9,211 nucleotides of DNA from an uncultured Ruaniaceae bacterium (lineage in GTDB: Bacteria; Actinomycetota; Actinomycetes; Actinomycetales; Beutenbergiaceae), in contig CALKWS010000289.1 of the NCBI GenBank assembly GCA_938004115.1, positions 1-9,211 of the forward strand, given 5' to 3'. Made by a program: the position numbers and the translations under genes. Each line of letters begins with the position of its first letter. Position 1 is the stretch's first letter. The notes beneath the pieces were generated by a model, which had not been told where the DNA came from, did no database searches, and was given only the letters and a program-made list of their open reading frames with translations. Positions 1 to 5,894 of this stretch are shown one piece after another.

Positions 1-705
1 GTCGCCGCCGCCGTCGTCGCCGCCGCTGCCGGCGGAATTGGTCGGCGTCGGGGTGTCGGTGATGGAGAAGTCGGCCGCGTTGTCGTCGGTGTCGATGCCG
101 TCGGTGCGCGTGATCGACTGCGGGACGTTGTTGCCCCCGCTGGTCTGGGCCGCACCCGATCCCTCGTAGGTGTTGCTCGTGCCGTAGCCGACCAGGTCCA
201 CGATCCGGTCATCGCCGGGGTCGGTCACGTCCCCGGTGGGAAGTGTGATCGCCGACGTCTCGGCGACCAGCGCCACGGTGCCGTTGGAGCCCTGCATGTT
301 CAACGCCCCCGAGGAGGCGTCGGGATCCGGCAGCGGCTCACCGTTCGAAGCGTTGGAGCCGCCCTGGATGAGGAAGTAGCCGCCGGCGGGTACCTGGTGC
401 TGGTCGGAGAACGCCACCACCGTGGTGGAGTTGCCGGTGCCGGTGGCGGACCGGTACTGCAGGCTCAGCCCGTCCAGGTCGATCGCCTCGTCCGTGGGGT
501 TGTACAACTCCACGAACTTGTGGGTGAACGGCTGATTCGCACTGCCGCCGCGCGCGTAGACCTCATTGATGACGACGTGGCGATCGTCGTCCTCCTCGGC
601 TGCGGCGGGAGCGATTCCCACCAGCGGCAGCAGCAGGAGCGAGGCGCCCGCGACCGCGGCGGCCCCTCGACGACGACGTACGGTACCGCGGCGAACTTGG
701 CTCAC
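1..705 (-). CDS. Secreted lamin-tail-domain protein, N-terminal part (cut by window edge)
   Basis: Read from a GTG at 703-705, the frame stays open for 235 codons and leaves the window without a stop. The start is set by AGGAG at 712-716, six bases upstream. Residues 1-36 form a signal peptide: arginine-rich N-region, hydrophobic core around 15-32, then APAAA before an acidic run (EEDDD). From about residue 43 the sequence is a lamin tail domain (HVVINEVYARGG, KFVELYNP, then SITRTDGIDTDDNAADF near the end), followed by a Ser/Gly/Asp linker. In bacteria this arrangement is typical of the N-terminus of ExeM/NucH-type extracellular nucleases and other large secreted or wall-bound proteins. The catalytic part would lie off the left edge, so nuclease activity is inference only. 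The domain call is firm; the full product is not known. Confidence 0.85.
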   Translation of the reverse strand, partial: MSQVRRGTVRRRRGAAAVAGASLLLLPLVGIAPAAAEEDDDRHVVINEVYARGGSANQPFTHKFVELYNPTDEAIDLDGLSLQYRSATGTGNSTTVVAFSDQHQVPAGGYFLIQGGSNASNGEPLPDPDASSGALNMQGSNGTVALVAETSAITLPTGDVTDPGDDRIVDLVGYGTSNTYEGSGAAQTSGGNNVPQSITRTDGIDTDDNAADFSITDTPTPTNSAGSGGDDGGGD

Positions 706-972
706 CTGTTGCTCCTTTGTCACTCACCGATGGCCGGCCCGGGCGCCCGCTTGTCGCTGCGCGGGTCAGGGCCGGGCTCGCCCATACTGTGGCACACCAC
801 GCAGACGCTCTTGCGCCTTTTGGGTGAACAGATGATGGCCGGCCGGTGGCCAGGCCCTCGCCGCGGCTTGCCCGTTCGCACGCGGCCCCCGGGGTCCTCG
901 TCCCGGCGTGGTGGTCAGGGCGCGGTGCGGGGTGGGCACGGGAGCCACTGCGGACACGGCACAATAGGGCCC
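706..972. other. Divergent intergenic region with a nested stem upstream of the lamin-tail gene
   Basis: No gene is supported in these 267 bases. Transcribed leftwards, it contains a nested inverted repeat in front of the lamin-tail gene: arms 734-740 and 769-775 (CCGGCCC/GGGCCGG) enclose arms 746-750 and 761-765 (CCCGC/GCGGG). An 11-bp direct repeat, GATGGCCGGCC, occurs at 729-739 and 834-844. Short GC-rich stems are common by chance at this base composition, so a regulatory role is a guess. I could not fix a convincing promoter for the leftward gene. Confidence 0.3.
960..972 (+). promoter_or_regulatory. Possible -10 box for leaderless rpiB
   Basis: CACAAT at 960-965 is followed by seven bases and then the rpiB ATG at 973. 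This spacing would place the transcript start on the A of the start codon. There is no purine-rich ribosome binding site apart from AGGG four bases from the start. The first base departs from the TANNNT consensus and no -35 is evident, so this is a weak call. Confidence 0.35.
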
Positions 973-1422
973 ATGCGCATCCATATCGCCGCCGACCACG
1001 CCGGTTTCGACCTCAAGGCCGTCCTGGTGCAGCACCTACAGAACGCGGGCCACGAGGTGATCGATCACGGCGCACACGCCTACGACGCGGCCGACGACTA
1101 CCCGGAGTTCTGCTTCGCCGCGGCCGAGGCCACGGTCGCCGACGCCGGATCCCTCGGGCTGGTGATCGGGGGGAGCGGCAACGGCGAACAGATCGCGGCC
1201 AACAAGGTGCCCGGCGCCCGGGCGGCGCTCACCTGGAGCGTGCAGACGGCGCAACTGGCGCGGGCGCACAACAACGCCAATGTGGCCGGGATCGGGGCGC
1301 GGCAGCACTCGGAGGCCGAAGCGATCGAGATCGTCGAGGCGTTCCTGGCCGAACCGTTCAGCGGTGAGGAGCGCCACCAGCGCAGGATCGACCAGCTCAG
1401 CACGTACGAGGCCCGGCGGTAG
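973..1422 (+). CDS. rpiB: Ribose-5-phosphate isomerase B (Glu-type)
   Basis: A 149-residue protein of the LacAB/RpiB family that interconverts ribose 5-phosphate and ribulose 5-phosphate in the cytoplasmic pentose phosphate pathway. The N-terminal IHIAADHAGF carries the Asp8-His9 pair. GGSGNGEQIAANK holds Glu72, which matches the catalytic Glu75 of Mycobacterium tuberculosis RpiB rather than the Cys66 of E. coli. His99 (AHNNAN), Arg110, Arg134 and Arg138 match the mycobacterial phosphate- and sugar-binding residues at a constant offset of three. The frame is open well upstream, but family homology begins exactly at the ATG at 973, so the longer frame is rejected. The length is normal. The gene converges on a membrane protein gene 45 bp away, and its stop lies inside a tandem repeat. 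Confidence 0.95.
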   Translation: MRIHIAADHAGFDLKAVLVQHLQNAGHEVIDHGAHAYDAADDYPEFCFAAAEATVADAGSLGLVIGGSGNGEQIAANKVPGARAALTWSVQTAQLARAHNNANVAGIGARQHSEAEAIEIVEAFLAEPFSGEERHQRRIDQLSTYEARR

Positions 1423-1457
1423 CCGGCCCCGACGAGGCCCGGCGGTAGCCGGCCCCG
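1406..1457. repeat. 26-bp perfect tandem duplication over the rpiB stop
   Basis: Two identical 26-bp units lie head to tail at 1406-1431 and 1432-1457; each contains GGCGGTAGCCGGCCCC. The first unit contains the last codons and TAG stop of rpiB (1420-1422). The second fills most of the 45-bp gap to the convergent gene ending at 1468. As the copies are identical the duplication is probably recent, or kept by slippage or recombination. It resembles the repeats after the methyltransferase gene at 9061. Confidence 0.9.
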
Positions 1458-1467
1458 ACGCGATGGC

Positions 1468-2181
1468 CTACGCGTCGACCTTGACCGCGCGTTGCGTCCG
1501 GGCACGCCTGACGCCGGCTCGCCGTCGGACCGCGACGATCGCCACGTGCAGGGGCACCAGGACCACCACCAGCGGCCACAGCAGCCCGGTGAGCCACACG
1601 TAGAGCCCCACCAGCGCGCCGGTCAGGGCCGTGGCGAGCAGGTCCAGGCCGTCCTGGTCCTGGTGGTGGGTGATGGCCGCGGAGTCCCGGGCCACCTCAC
1701 CCTCCCTGGTGTCCTGGCCGAGGAGCGACCGCAACCGCCACAACCGCAGGATCTCCGCGCCGAACCCGCCGGCCAGGTAGCCCGTGCCCACCAGCGCCGC
1801 GTACTGCCACGCGCCGGCGGGGGAGGAGGCCCCCAACCACGCGGCCGCCAGGGCGAGCAGCGGGACGAGCCCGGCCGCGACCAGCGCCCCGCGCATGAGC
1901 GCCGCGGTGCGGCCCACCGCGGGCATCCAGAGCGCCGAGGCGCCCACGCCGACCCCGGTGCTCAGGGCCCAGACCGCCAGGCCCGCGACCAGTGCCCAGA
2001 TGCCCGATCGCGGCGCGGGTGTGGCCAGCAGTACCAGGAGCGCGGTGAGGGGAACGATCGTTGCCCGCGCCGCCACGACGAGCGCGAGTCGACGCCGCCG
2101 GGTGCGGGCGTGCTCTCGGCTGTCCAGATGTTCGTGTTCGCCGTGCTCACCGCAGTGGGTGCAGGCCGTGCCGTGGCTCAT
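1468..2181 (-). CDS. Hypothetical six-segment membrane protein with His/Cys-rich N-terminus
   Basis: A 237-residue protein that I do not recognise. The first 31 residues are hydrophilic and look metal-binding: Cys7-x-x-Cys10 with His3, 9, 13, 16, 18 and 24, then an arginine cluster (RRRR, 28-31). About six hydrophobic segments follow, near 33-53, 60-84, 94-117, 125-145 and two between 180 and 218, split by a charged loop at 146-178 that contains a His-His pair. By the positive-inside rule the His/Cys tail and the Arg-rich C-terminus are probably cytoplasmic. The ATG at 2181 is chosen because TACCCT lies six bases upstream, fitting a leaderless transcript; no Shine-Dalgarno is present. It diverges from the alkyltransferase-like gene. 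Metal sensing or binding is inference; the CxxC may simply be a small structural zinc site. Confidence 0.8.
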   Translation of the reverse strand: MSHGTACTHCGEHGEHEHLDSREHARTRRRRLALVVAARATIVPLTALLVLLATPAPRSGIWALVAGLAVWALSTGVGVGASALWMPAVGRTAALMRGALVAAGLVPLLALAAAWLGASSPAGAWQYAALVGTGYLAGGFGAEILRLWRLRSLLGQDTREGEVARDSAAITHHQDQDGLDLLATALTGALVGLYVWLTGLLWPLVVVLVPLHVAIVAVRRRAGVRRARTQRAVKVDA

Positions 2182-2200
2182 GGTTCTAGGGTAAGTCGAT
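2182..2200. promoter_or_regulatory. Symmetric divergent -10 box for two leaderless genes
   Basis: Only 19 bp separate the two start codons. They contain TAGGGTA at 2187-2193. Read rightwards it gives TAGGGT, with eight bases to the ATG at 2201. Read leftwards it gives TACCCT, with six bases to the ATG at 2181. Both fit TANNNT and would place transcript starts at or next to the start codons. No Shine-Dalgarno exists on either side. Bidirectional promoters with symmetric TANNNTA -10 elements are known in bacteria. I see no good -35 on either side. Confidence 0.6.
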
Positions 2201-2542
2201 ATGGACGATGCCGGAGCGGGCCGCGATCCGGCCGAGGAGTACCGCGAACTCGTGCTGGACCTGGTGGCCCAGATCCCCTCCGGGCGGGTGAGCAGTTACG
2301 GCGTCATCGCCGACGCCGCGAGGGTGTTGACCGGCCGGGGGTCGGCGCGCACGGTGGGGCGCATCATGGCGCGCGACGGCGCCGCTGTGCCGTGGTGGCG
2401 GGTGCTACCGGCCAGCGGGATGGTCCCCGAGCACCTACGTGCCCGCGCGGTCGACAACTTGCGCGCCGAGGGAACGCCCCTGCGCAGCACCGACCCGCTC
2501 CGGGTGGACATGCGCCGGGCGGGATGGGTGCCGCCGCTCTGA
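2201..2542 (+). CDS. Alkyltransferase-like protein (MGMT-family DNA-binding domain)
   Basis: A 113-residue protein made almost entirely of the C-terminal helix-turn-helix domain of O6-alkylguanine-DNA alkyltransferases. IPSGRVSSYGVIA supplies the conserved Tyr33. ARTVGRIMA supplies Arg50, the arginine finger. The active-site motif PCHR is replaced by PWWR at 64-67, with Trp65 where the reactive Cys would be. That replacement defines alkyltransferase-like (ATL) proteins such as S. pombe Atl1 and E. coli YbaZ, which cannot remove alkyl groups but bind O6-alkylguanine lesions and pass them to nucleotide excision repair. Those proteins usually have PWHR; the second Trp here is a variation. The gene is divergent from the membrane protein and convergent with cysE, 14 bp away. 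Repair function follows from family knowledge. Confidence 0.88.
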   Translation: MDDAGAGRDPAEEYRELVLDLVAQIPSGRVSSYGVIADAARVLTGRGSARTVGRIMARDGAAVPWWRVLPASGMVPEHLRARAVDNLRAEGTPLRSTDPLRVDMRRAGWVPPL

Positions 2543-2556
2543 CCGACCGGACCGGC

Positions 2557-3186
2557 TCAGATGTACAGCGCCGGATCCTCCAGTTCACCGAACGAGCTCG
2601 GACGCCGGCGAACCTCCCCGGGAACCCCCACCACCACAGACGCAGCCGGGACATCGCGCACCACCACCGCGTTCGCACCGACCTGCGCGTCGTCCCCGAC
2701 GGTGATCGGCCCGAGGATCTTGGCCCCGGCGCCGATCATCACCCGGTCGCCCACCGTGGGGTGGCGCTTGCCCTTGGACATCGAACGCCCGCCCAGGGTG
2801 GAGGTGTGGAACATCAGCACGTCGTCGCCCACCTCCGCGGTCTCACCGATCACCACGCCCATGCCGTGGTCGATGAAGAACCGCCGCCCGATCACCGCAC
2901 CGGGGTGGATCTCCACCCCGGTGAGCATCCGTGCGACCTGGGAGATGACCCGGGCGGGCAACTTGGCCGGCCCGCCCAGGTTCCACAGGTGGTGCGCCAG
3001 GCGATAGATCCACAGCGCGTGCACCCCGGGGTAGGTCAGCGCCACCTCCAGGGAGGTTCGCGCGGCCGGGTCCCGTCGCTTCGCCGTCTCCAGGTCCTCC
3101 CGGACCCGCGCCCGCACGCCCGCCCAGGTGGTGCCGGACGCCGCCGGGTGCAGCGCCGCGCTCTGGGAGAGCAACGAGTGGCTCAT
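2557..3186 (-). CDS. cysE: Serine O-acetyltransferase
   Basis: A 209-residue enzyme that acetylates L-serine with acetyl-CoA to give O-acetylserine, the committed step of cysteine synthesis. The helical N-terminal part (about 20-88) is followed by hexapeptide repeats forming a left-handed beta helix (about 90-195). EIHPGA (92-97), IDHGMGVVIGETA with His107, and KRHPTVGDRVMIGAGAKILG with His142 match the active-site region of the family. The size is that of the short EpsC form common in actinobacteria. The ATG overlaps the cysK stop as ATGA (3183-3186), so the two are translationally coupled and co-transcribed. The protein ends in DPALYI. A terminal Ile is the anchor by which CysE tails enter the CysK active site, so a cysteine synthase complex is likely. 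Confidence 0.95.
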   Translation of the reverse strand: MSHSLLSQSAALHPAASGTTWAGVRARVREDLETAKRRDPAARTSLEVALTYPGVHALWIYRLAHHLWNLGGPAKLPARVISQVARMLTGVEIHPGAVIGRRFFIDHGMGVVIGETAEVGDDVLMFHTSTLGGRSMSKGKRHPTVGDRVMIGAGAKILGPITVGDDAQVGANAVVVRDVPAASVVVGVPGEVRRRPSSFGELEDPALYI

Positions 3187-4118
3187 TCGGACAGGTCGGA
3201 GAACAGGATGGTGGACAGGTACCGCTCACCGAAGGAGGGGATGACGACGACGATGGTCTTGCCCGCGTTCTCCTCCCGCCCGGCGACCTCCAGGGCTGCG
3301 TGCAGCGCGGCACCGGAGGACAGGCCCACGAGCAGCCCTTCCTCGGTGGCCGCGCGGCGGGCCACCTTCACGGCGGTGTCGGCGTCGACGGGCAGGACCT
3401 CGTCGTAGATGCTCGTGTCCAGGATCTCCGGGACGAAGTTGGCCCCGATGCCCTGGATCTTGTGCGGTCCGGGCTGCCCGCCGCTGAGGATCGGGGACTC
3501 GGCCGGCTCCACCGCCACGATACGCACCTGCGGCTTACGGTCCTTCAGTACCTGGCCCACCCCGGTGATCGTGCCCCCGGTGCCGATGCCGGAGACGACG
3601 ATGTCCACCTCGCCGTCGGTGTCGTTCCAGATCTCCTCCGCCGTGGTCTTGCGGTGGATCGCCGGGTTGGCCTCGTTGGCGAACTGCCGGGCCAGCACCG
3701 CGCCCTCGGTCTCCGCAGCGATCTGCTCGGCCCGTTGCACCGCGCCCTTCATGCCTTCCGAACCGGGCGTGAGAACCGTCTCGGCACCGTAGGCCTTCAG
3801 CAGCATCTTGCGCTCGTTCGACATCGTCTCCGGCATGGTGAGTACCACCTTGTAGCCGCGCGCGGCGCCCACGAACGCCAGGGCGATCCCGGTGTTGCCG
3901 CTGGTGGCTTCCACGATCGTGCCGCCCGGGGGCAGTTCGCCGGAGGCCTCGGCGGCATCGACGATGGAGACGCCGATCCGGTCCTTGACGCTGGAGGCGG
4001 GGTTGTAGAACTCCAGTTTGGCGAGCACGGTGGCGCCCAGCCCCTCGGTGAGCTTGTTCAACCGCACCAGCGGTGTGTTCCCGACCAGTTCGGTGGCGTT
4101 GTTGTAGATGCGAGCCAT
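3183..4118 (-). CDS. cysK: Cysteine synthase A (O-acetylserine sulfhydrylase)
   Basis: A 311-residue fold-type II PLP enzyme that makes cysteine from O-acetylserine and sulfide. PASSVKDRIG contains the PLP lysine Lys45. EATSGNTG (70-77) is the substrate-binding Asn loop. GIGTGGT (177-183) holds the PLP phosphate. GLSSGAA lies in the last quarter, near the PLP pyridine ring. The start at 4118 is set by AGGAGG at 4125-4130 with six-base spacing and by family homology beginning MARIYNNATELVGNTPL; an in-frame start 22 codons upstream lacks such support. It is the first gene of a two-gene unit with cysE. The 223 bp upstream are shared with the divergent GntR gene, and no TA dinucleotide occurs between 4119 and 4323, so a TA-type promoter would lie near the GntR operator. 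Confidence 0.96.
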   Translation of the reverse strand: MARIYNNATELVGNTPLVRLNKLTEGLGATVLAKLEFYNPASSVKDRIGVSIVDAAEASGELPPGGTIVEATSGNTGIALAFVGAARGYKVVLTMPETMSNERKMLLKAYGAETVLTPGSEGMKGAVQRAEQIAAETEGAVLARQFANEANPAIHRKTTAEEIWNDTDGEVDIVVSGIGTGGTITGVGQVLKDRKPQVRIVAVEPAESPILSGGQPGPHKIQGIGANFVPEILDTSIYDEVLPVDADTAVKVARRAATEEGLLVGLSSGAALHAALEVAGREENAGKTIVVVIPSFGERYLSTILFSDLSE

Positions 4119-4124
4119 GTGTTT

Positions 4125-4130
4125 CCTCCT
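4125..4130 (-). promoter_or_regulatory. Strong Shine-Dalgarno of cysK
   Basis: AGGAGG, six bases before the ATG at 4118. It is the strongest ribosome binding site seen in the window and decides the cysK start over the in-frame upstream alternative at 4184. Confidence 0.85.
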
Positions 4131-4205
4131 GTTCAGCGGGCGCGGTGTTGCGTCCGGACGAGATTCCGTTTGCCAGCCTGCCACGTCCGAGGAGCGGTGT
4201 CGTCG

Positions 4206-4253
4206 TCAGTGCGCGCTGTCTCGCATCACGAACACCCTCTGGAGGCACAGCAT
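4206..4253 (-). CDS. Possible 15-codon upstream ORF in the cysK leader
   Basis: In the cysK 5' region an ATG at 4253 opens MLCLQRVFVMRDSAH and stops at 4206, ending 87 bases before the cysK start. GAGG lies seven bases before its ATG. One Cys codon is at position 3. Cysteine-coding leader peptides acting as attenuators are known upstream of sulfur genes in mycobacteria, but those have runs of Cys codons and this has only one. ORFs of this size are frequent by chance, so this is only a candidate. Confidence 0.2.
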   Translation of the reverse strand: MLCLQRVFVMRDSAH

Positions 4254-4305
4254 CGCGGCACCTCGCGGGCGGGCCGGGCCGCCGACGGCACGGGCCCGGG
4301 CCGTT

Positions 4306-4341
4306 TTGACCAAACTGTTTGAGTAGTTATATAACAGAGGC
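4306..4341 (+). promoter_or_regulatory. GntR promoter and palindromic operator candidate
   Basis: TTGACC at 4306-4311 is followed after 18 bases by TATAAC at 4330-4335 (or after 16 by TATATA at 4328-4333). The ATG at 4342 lies six bases after TATAAC, fitting a leaderless start; AGAGG at 4336-4340 is too close to the ATG to be a ribosome binding site. The -10 lies within a perfect 10-bp palindrome, GTTATATAAC (4326-4335), and outer arms CTGTT (4315-4319) and AACAG (4333-4337) form a second inverted repeat. A dimeric GntR regulator bound here would block its own promoter. This is the only AT-rich island between cysK and the GntR gene. Confidence 0.65.
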
Positions 4342-4698
4342 ATGTTGCTTCGGGTCGATCACGCCAGTGACACGCCTCTGTTCGAACAGGTCGCGGCCTC
4401 GGTCCGCACGGGTGCTGCCACCGGCCGGATCCGCCCCGGGGACCGGCTGCCCTCCGCCAGGGACGTGGCGGCGTCCCTCGACGTCAACCTGCACACCGTG
4501 CTGCGGGCCTATCAGGACCTGCGCGATGAGGGTCTGGTGACGATGCGTCGCGGCCGCGGGGCCGTGCTGACCGAAGCGGCTAGCCATCTCGAGCAGATCC
4601 ACCGGGAGGTCCTCGACCTCGTCGAACGGGCGCGTGCCCTGGGTCTGTCCGCTCACACTCTCGCCTCGTTCGTGAAGGAGATCGCCGATGACCGCTGA
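4342..4698 (+). CDS. GntR-family transcriptional regulator, YtrA type
   Basis: A 118-residue protein. Residues 1-75 form the GntR winged helix-turn-helix: PLFEQVAASVRTG, RPGDRLPSARDVAASLDVN, TVLRAYQDLRDEGL and the wing RRGRGAVL. Only about 40 residues follow, forming two helices, with no large FadR/HutC-like effector domain. That short tail and length are typical of the YtrA subfamily, whose members usually repress their own operon with a neighbouring transporter or membrane protein. The gene overlaps the following membrane protein gene by 11 nt, so the two are one operon, and a palindrome lies over its promoter. Effector unknown. Confidence 0.92.
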   Translation: MLLRVDHASDTPLFEQVAASVRTGAATGRIRPGDRLPSARDVAASLDVNLHTVLRAYQDLRDEGLVTMRRGRGAVLTEAASHLEQIHREVLDLVERARALGLSAHTLASFVKEIADDR

Positions 4699-5698
4699 GA
4701 CCACCAGGGCGCGCATGATCGCCCGGTTCCGCCTCGTCGCCCTACTCATCCCGCTGGGTCTGACCGCGGCCGCGGTGATCGTGCAGTTGGCGATCGCCCC
4801 GTCGCTGCCGGACCCGGTGGCGATCCACTGGGGAGTCGGCGGCGTTCCCGACGGCTTCGCCCCGGTGTGGTCGGTGGTCGCGATGACCGTGCTGGCCGGC
4901 GCCGTCCTGCCGCTGGCGATGGGGCTGTCGGGCCTGCGCGGGCTGAGACTGGGGGACCAGGGCGGGACGTACCGCTTCCTCGGCGCCGTGGCAGCGGGGC
5001 TGTCGGCGTTGATCACGGTGGTGGGGACCTGGTCCCTGGCCCTGCAACGGGGCCTGGACGACGCCGCCGGCGCACCGCCGGTGACGACGGCGGTGCTGGT
5101 CAGCTCGGTGGTGGCCCTCGCGGTGGGGGCCGGGGCCTGGCTGGTGCAACCGTCCGTGCCGGCCGCACGCCGGCCCGCACGGACGGCCGAACCGCTCGAC
5201 CTGGGCGCCGACGAGGACGCGGTCTGGCTGCGCACCACCAGCCTCGGCGGGTTCGGCCGGATGGTCCTCGGAGCCGGTCTGGTGCTGGTGGGGCTGGGCA
5301 CCGTCGCGGCCTGGCTGCTTCCCTCCGACCGGGCGCTGGCGTGGAGCCTGACCGGATCGTTGGTGGTGCTGGTGGCGGTCACCGCCGTCACGGGTGCCTT
5401 CCGGGTGCGGGTGGACCGGGACGGGTTGGCTGTCACCTCACTGATCGGCCTGCCGCGGCTACGGGTGCCGGTGGCAGACGTCGAGGGAGCCGGCGTGGTG
5501 GACGTCAATCCCGCCGGTGAGTTCGGCGGTGTGGGGCTGCGCACCGCACCCGGCCGGTTCGGGGTTGTGCTGCGGTCCGGGGAGGCGATCCAGGTCACCC
5601 GGCGTAGCGGCCGCCAGTTCGTGGTGACGGTCGACGACGCCGAAACCGCCGTGGCGCTACTGTTGGCCTACCGGGCGCGGGCCCGGGCGACCTCCTGA
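4688..5698 (+). CDS. DUF1648-domain membrane protein with C-terminal PH-like domain
   Basis: A 336-residue membrane protein. The first segment (14-37) is followed by the DUF1648 signature LPDPVAIHWGVGGVPDGF (40-57), then segments near 59-80, 96-117, 131-153, 191-213 and 219-238. The last 95 residues are soluble and beta-rich (FRVRVDRDGLAVTSLIG, LRVPVADVEGAGVVDV, RFGVVLRSGEAIQVTRRSG), resembling a bacterial PH-like domain. DUF1648 is also the N-terminal domain of SdpI, the Bacillus immunity and signalling protein. The SdpI domain itself is not visible here. The start overlaps the end of the GntR gene by 11 nt, so expression is coupled. A role as sensor, immunity or envelope-stress protein under GntR control is inference. 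Met10 is a possible alternative start. Confidence 0.88.
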   Translation: MTAETTRARMIARFRLVALLIPLGLTAAAVIVQLAIAPSLPDPVAIHWGVGGVPDGFAPVWSVVAMTVLAGAVLPLAMGLSGLRGLRLGDQGGTYRFLGAVAAGLSALITVVGTWSLALQRGLDDAAGAPPVTTAVLVSSVVALAVGAGAWLVQPSVPAARRPARTAEPLDLGADEDAVWLRTTSLGGFGRMVLGAGLVLVGLGTVAAWLLPSDRALAWSLTGSLVVLVAVTAVTGAFRVRVDRDGLAVTSLIGLPRLRVPVADVEGAGVVDVNPAGEFGGVGLRTAPGRFGVVLRSGEAIQVTRRSGRQFVVTVDDAETAVALLLAYRARARATS

Positions 5699-5740
5699 CG
5701 CCCATGGTGTGCGCGGTCGGACGCCCATGGTGTGCGCGGT
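5697..5740. repeat. 21-bp direct repeat over the DUF1648 gene stop
   Basis: Two identical 21-bp copies, beginning GACGCCCATGG and ending GTGCGCGGT, lie at 5697-5717 and 5720-5740, a period of 23 bp. The first copy begins with the last two bases of the TGA stop (5696-5698). The sequence is unrelated to the repeats after rpiB and the methyltransferase, but its position at a stop codon is the same. Confidence 0.85.
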
Positions 5741-5781
5741 GCCACAGCCTGCGCCCGTCGCCGGGCCGTCGCGGATGTGGG

Positions 5782-5787
5782 TATGAT
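5782..5787 (+). promoter_or_regulatory. Possible -10 of the rpmE2-rpmF operon
   Basis: TATGAT at 5782-5787 is the best -10-like hexamer upstream of rpmE2; the -35 region is poor. Transcription from about 5794 would give a leader of roughly 140 nt before the L31 start codon. No Zur-type palindrome of the AT-rich form known from Streptomyces and Mycobacterium is visible nearby. Confidence 0.45.
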
Positions 5788-5794
5788 GTCCCGG

Positions 5795-5894
5795 GCGCAG
5801 CCTGACCCGCAGTGGTTGCCGCCTGCGCACCGTTCGCATCCACGGTGCGTCCCCGGTGCCCCGGTCAGTGGCTCAGCCACGAGCGTCCGGTGAC
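5795..5894 (+). ncRNA. Structured 5' leader of rpmE2, possible L31 autoregulatory RNA
   Basis: Four inverted repeats lie within 100 nt. GCGCAG/CTGCGC pair at 5795-5800 and 5823-5828. A perfect 8-bp hairpin, CGCACCGT/ACGGTGCG, lies at 5826-5849; it shares 5826-5828 with the first stem, so the two cannot both be fully formed. GTGGC/GCCAC at 5868-5880 closes a 3-nt loop, and GTCA/TGAC (5864-5867, 5891-5894) encloses it. L31 leaders that bind the protein and repress its own synthesis are described in several bacterial groups including actinobacteria. I cannot test whether this one matches a known model. Confidence 0.45.

Noticed and set aside
397..972. N-terminal extension of rpiB by 192 codons
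   Set aside because: It runs antisense through the lamin-tail gene and has no domain. RpiB homology begins exactly at 973.
1492..3408. A 638-codon rightward open frame
   Set aside because: It lies over the membrane protein, ATL and cysE genes, which have clear homology or structure. Its translation is low-complexity Arg/Gly/Pro/His, as expected for a shadow frame in GC-rich DNA.
4119..4184. cysK start at 4184
   Set aside because: The 22 extra residues have no family counterpart, and AGGAGG sits at the right distance from the ATG at 4118.
5750..5800. Zur operator upstream of rpmE2
   Set aside because: GGGTATGATGTCCC is only loosely symmetric and lacks the AT-rich arms of known actinobacterial Zur boxes.
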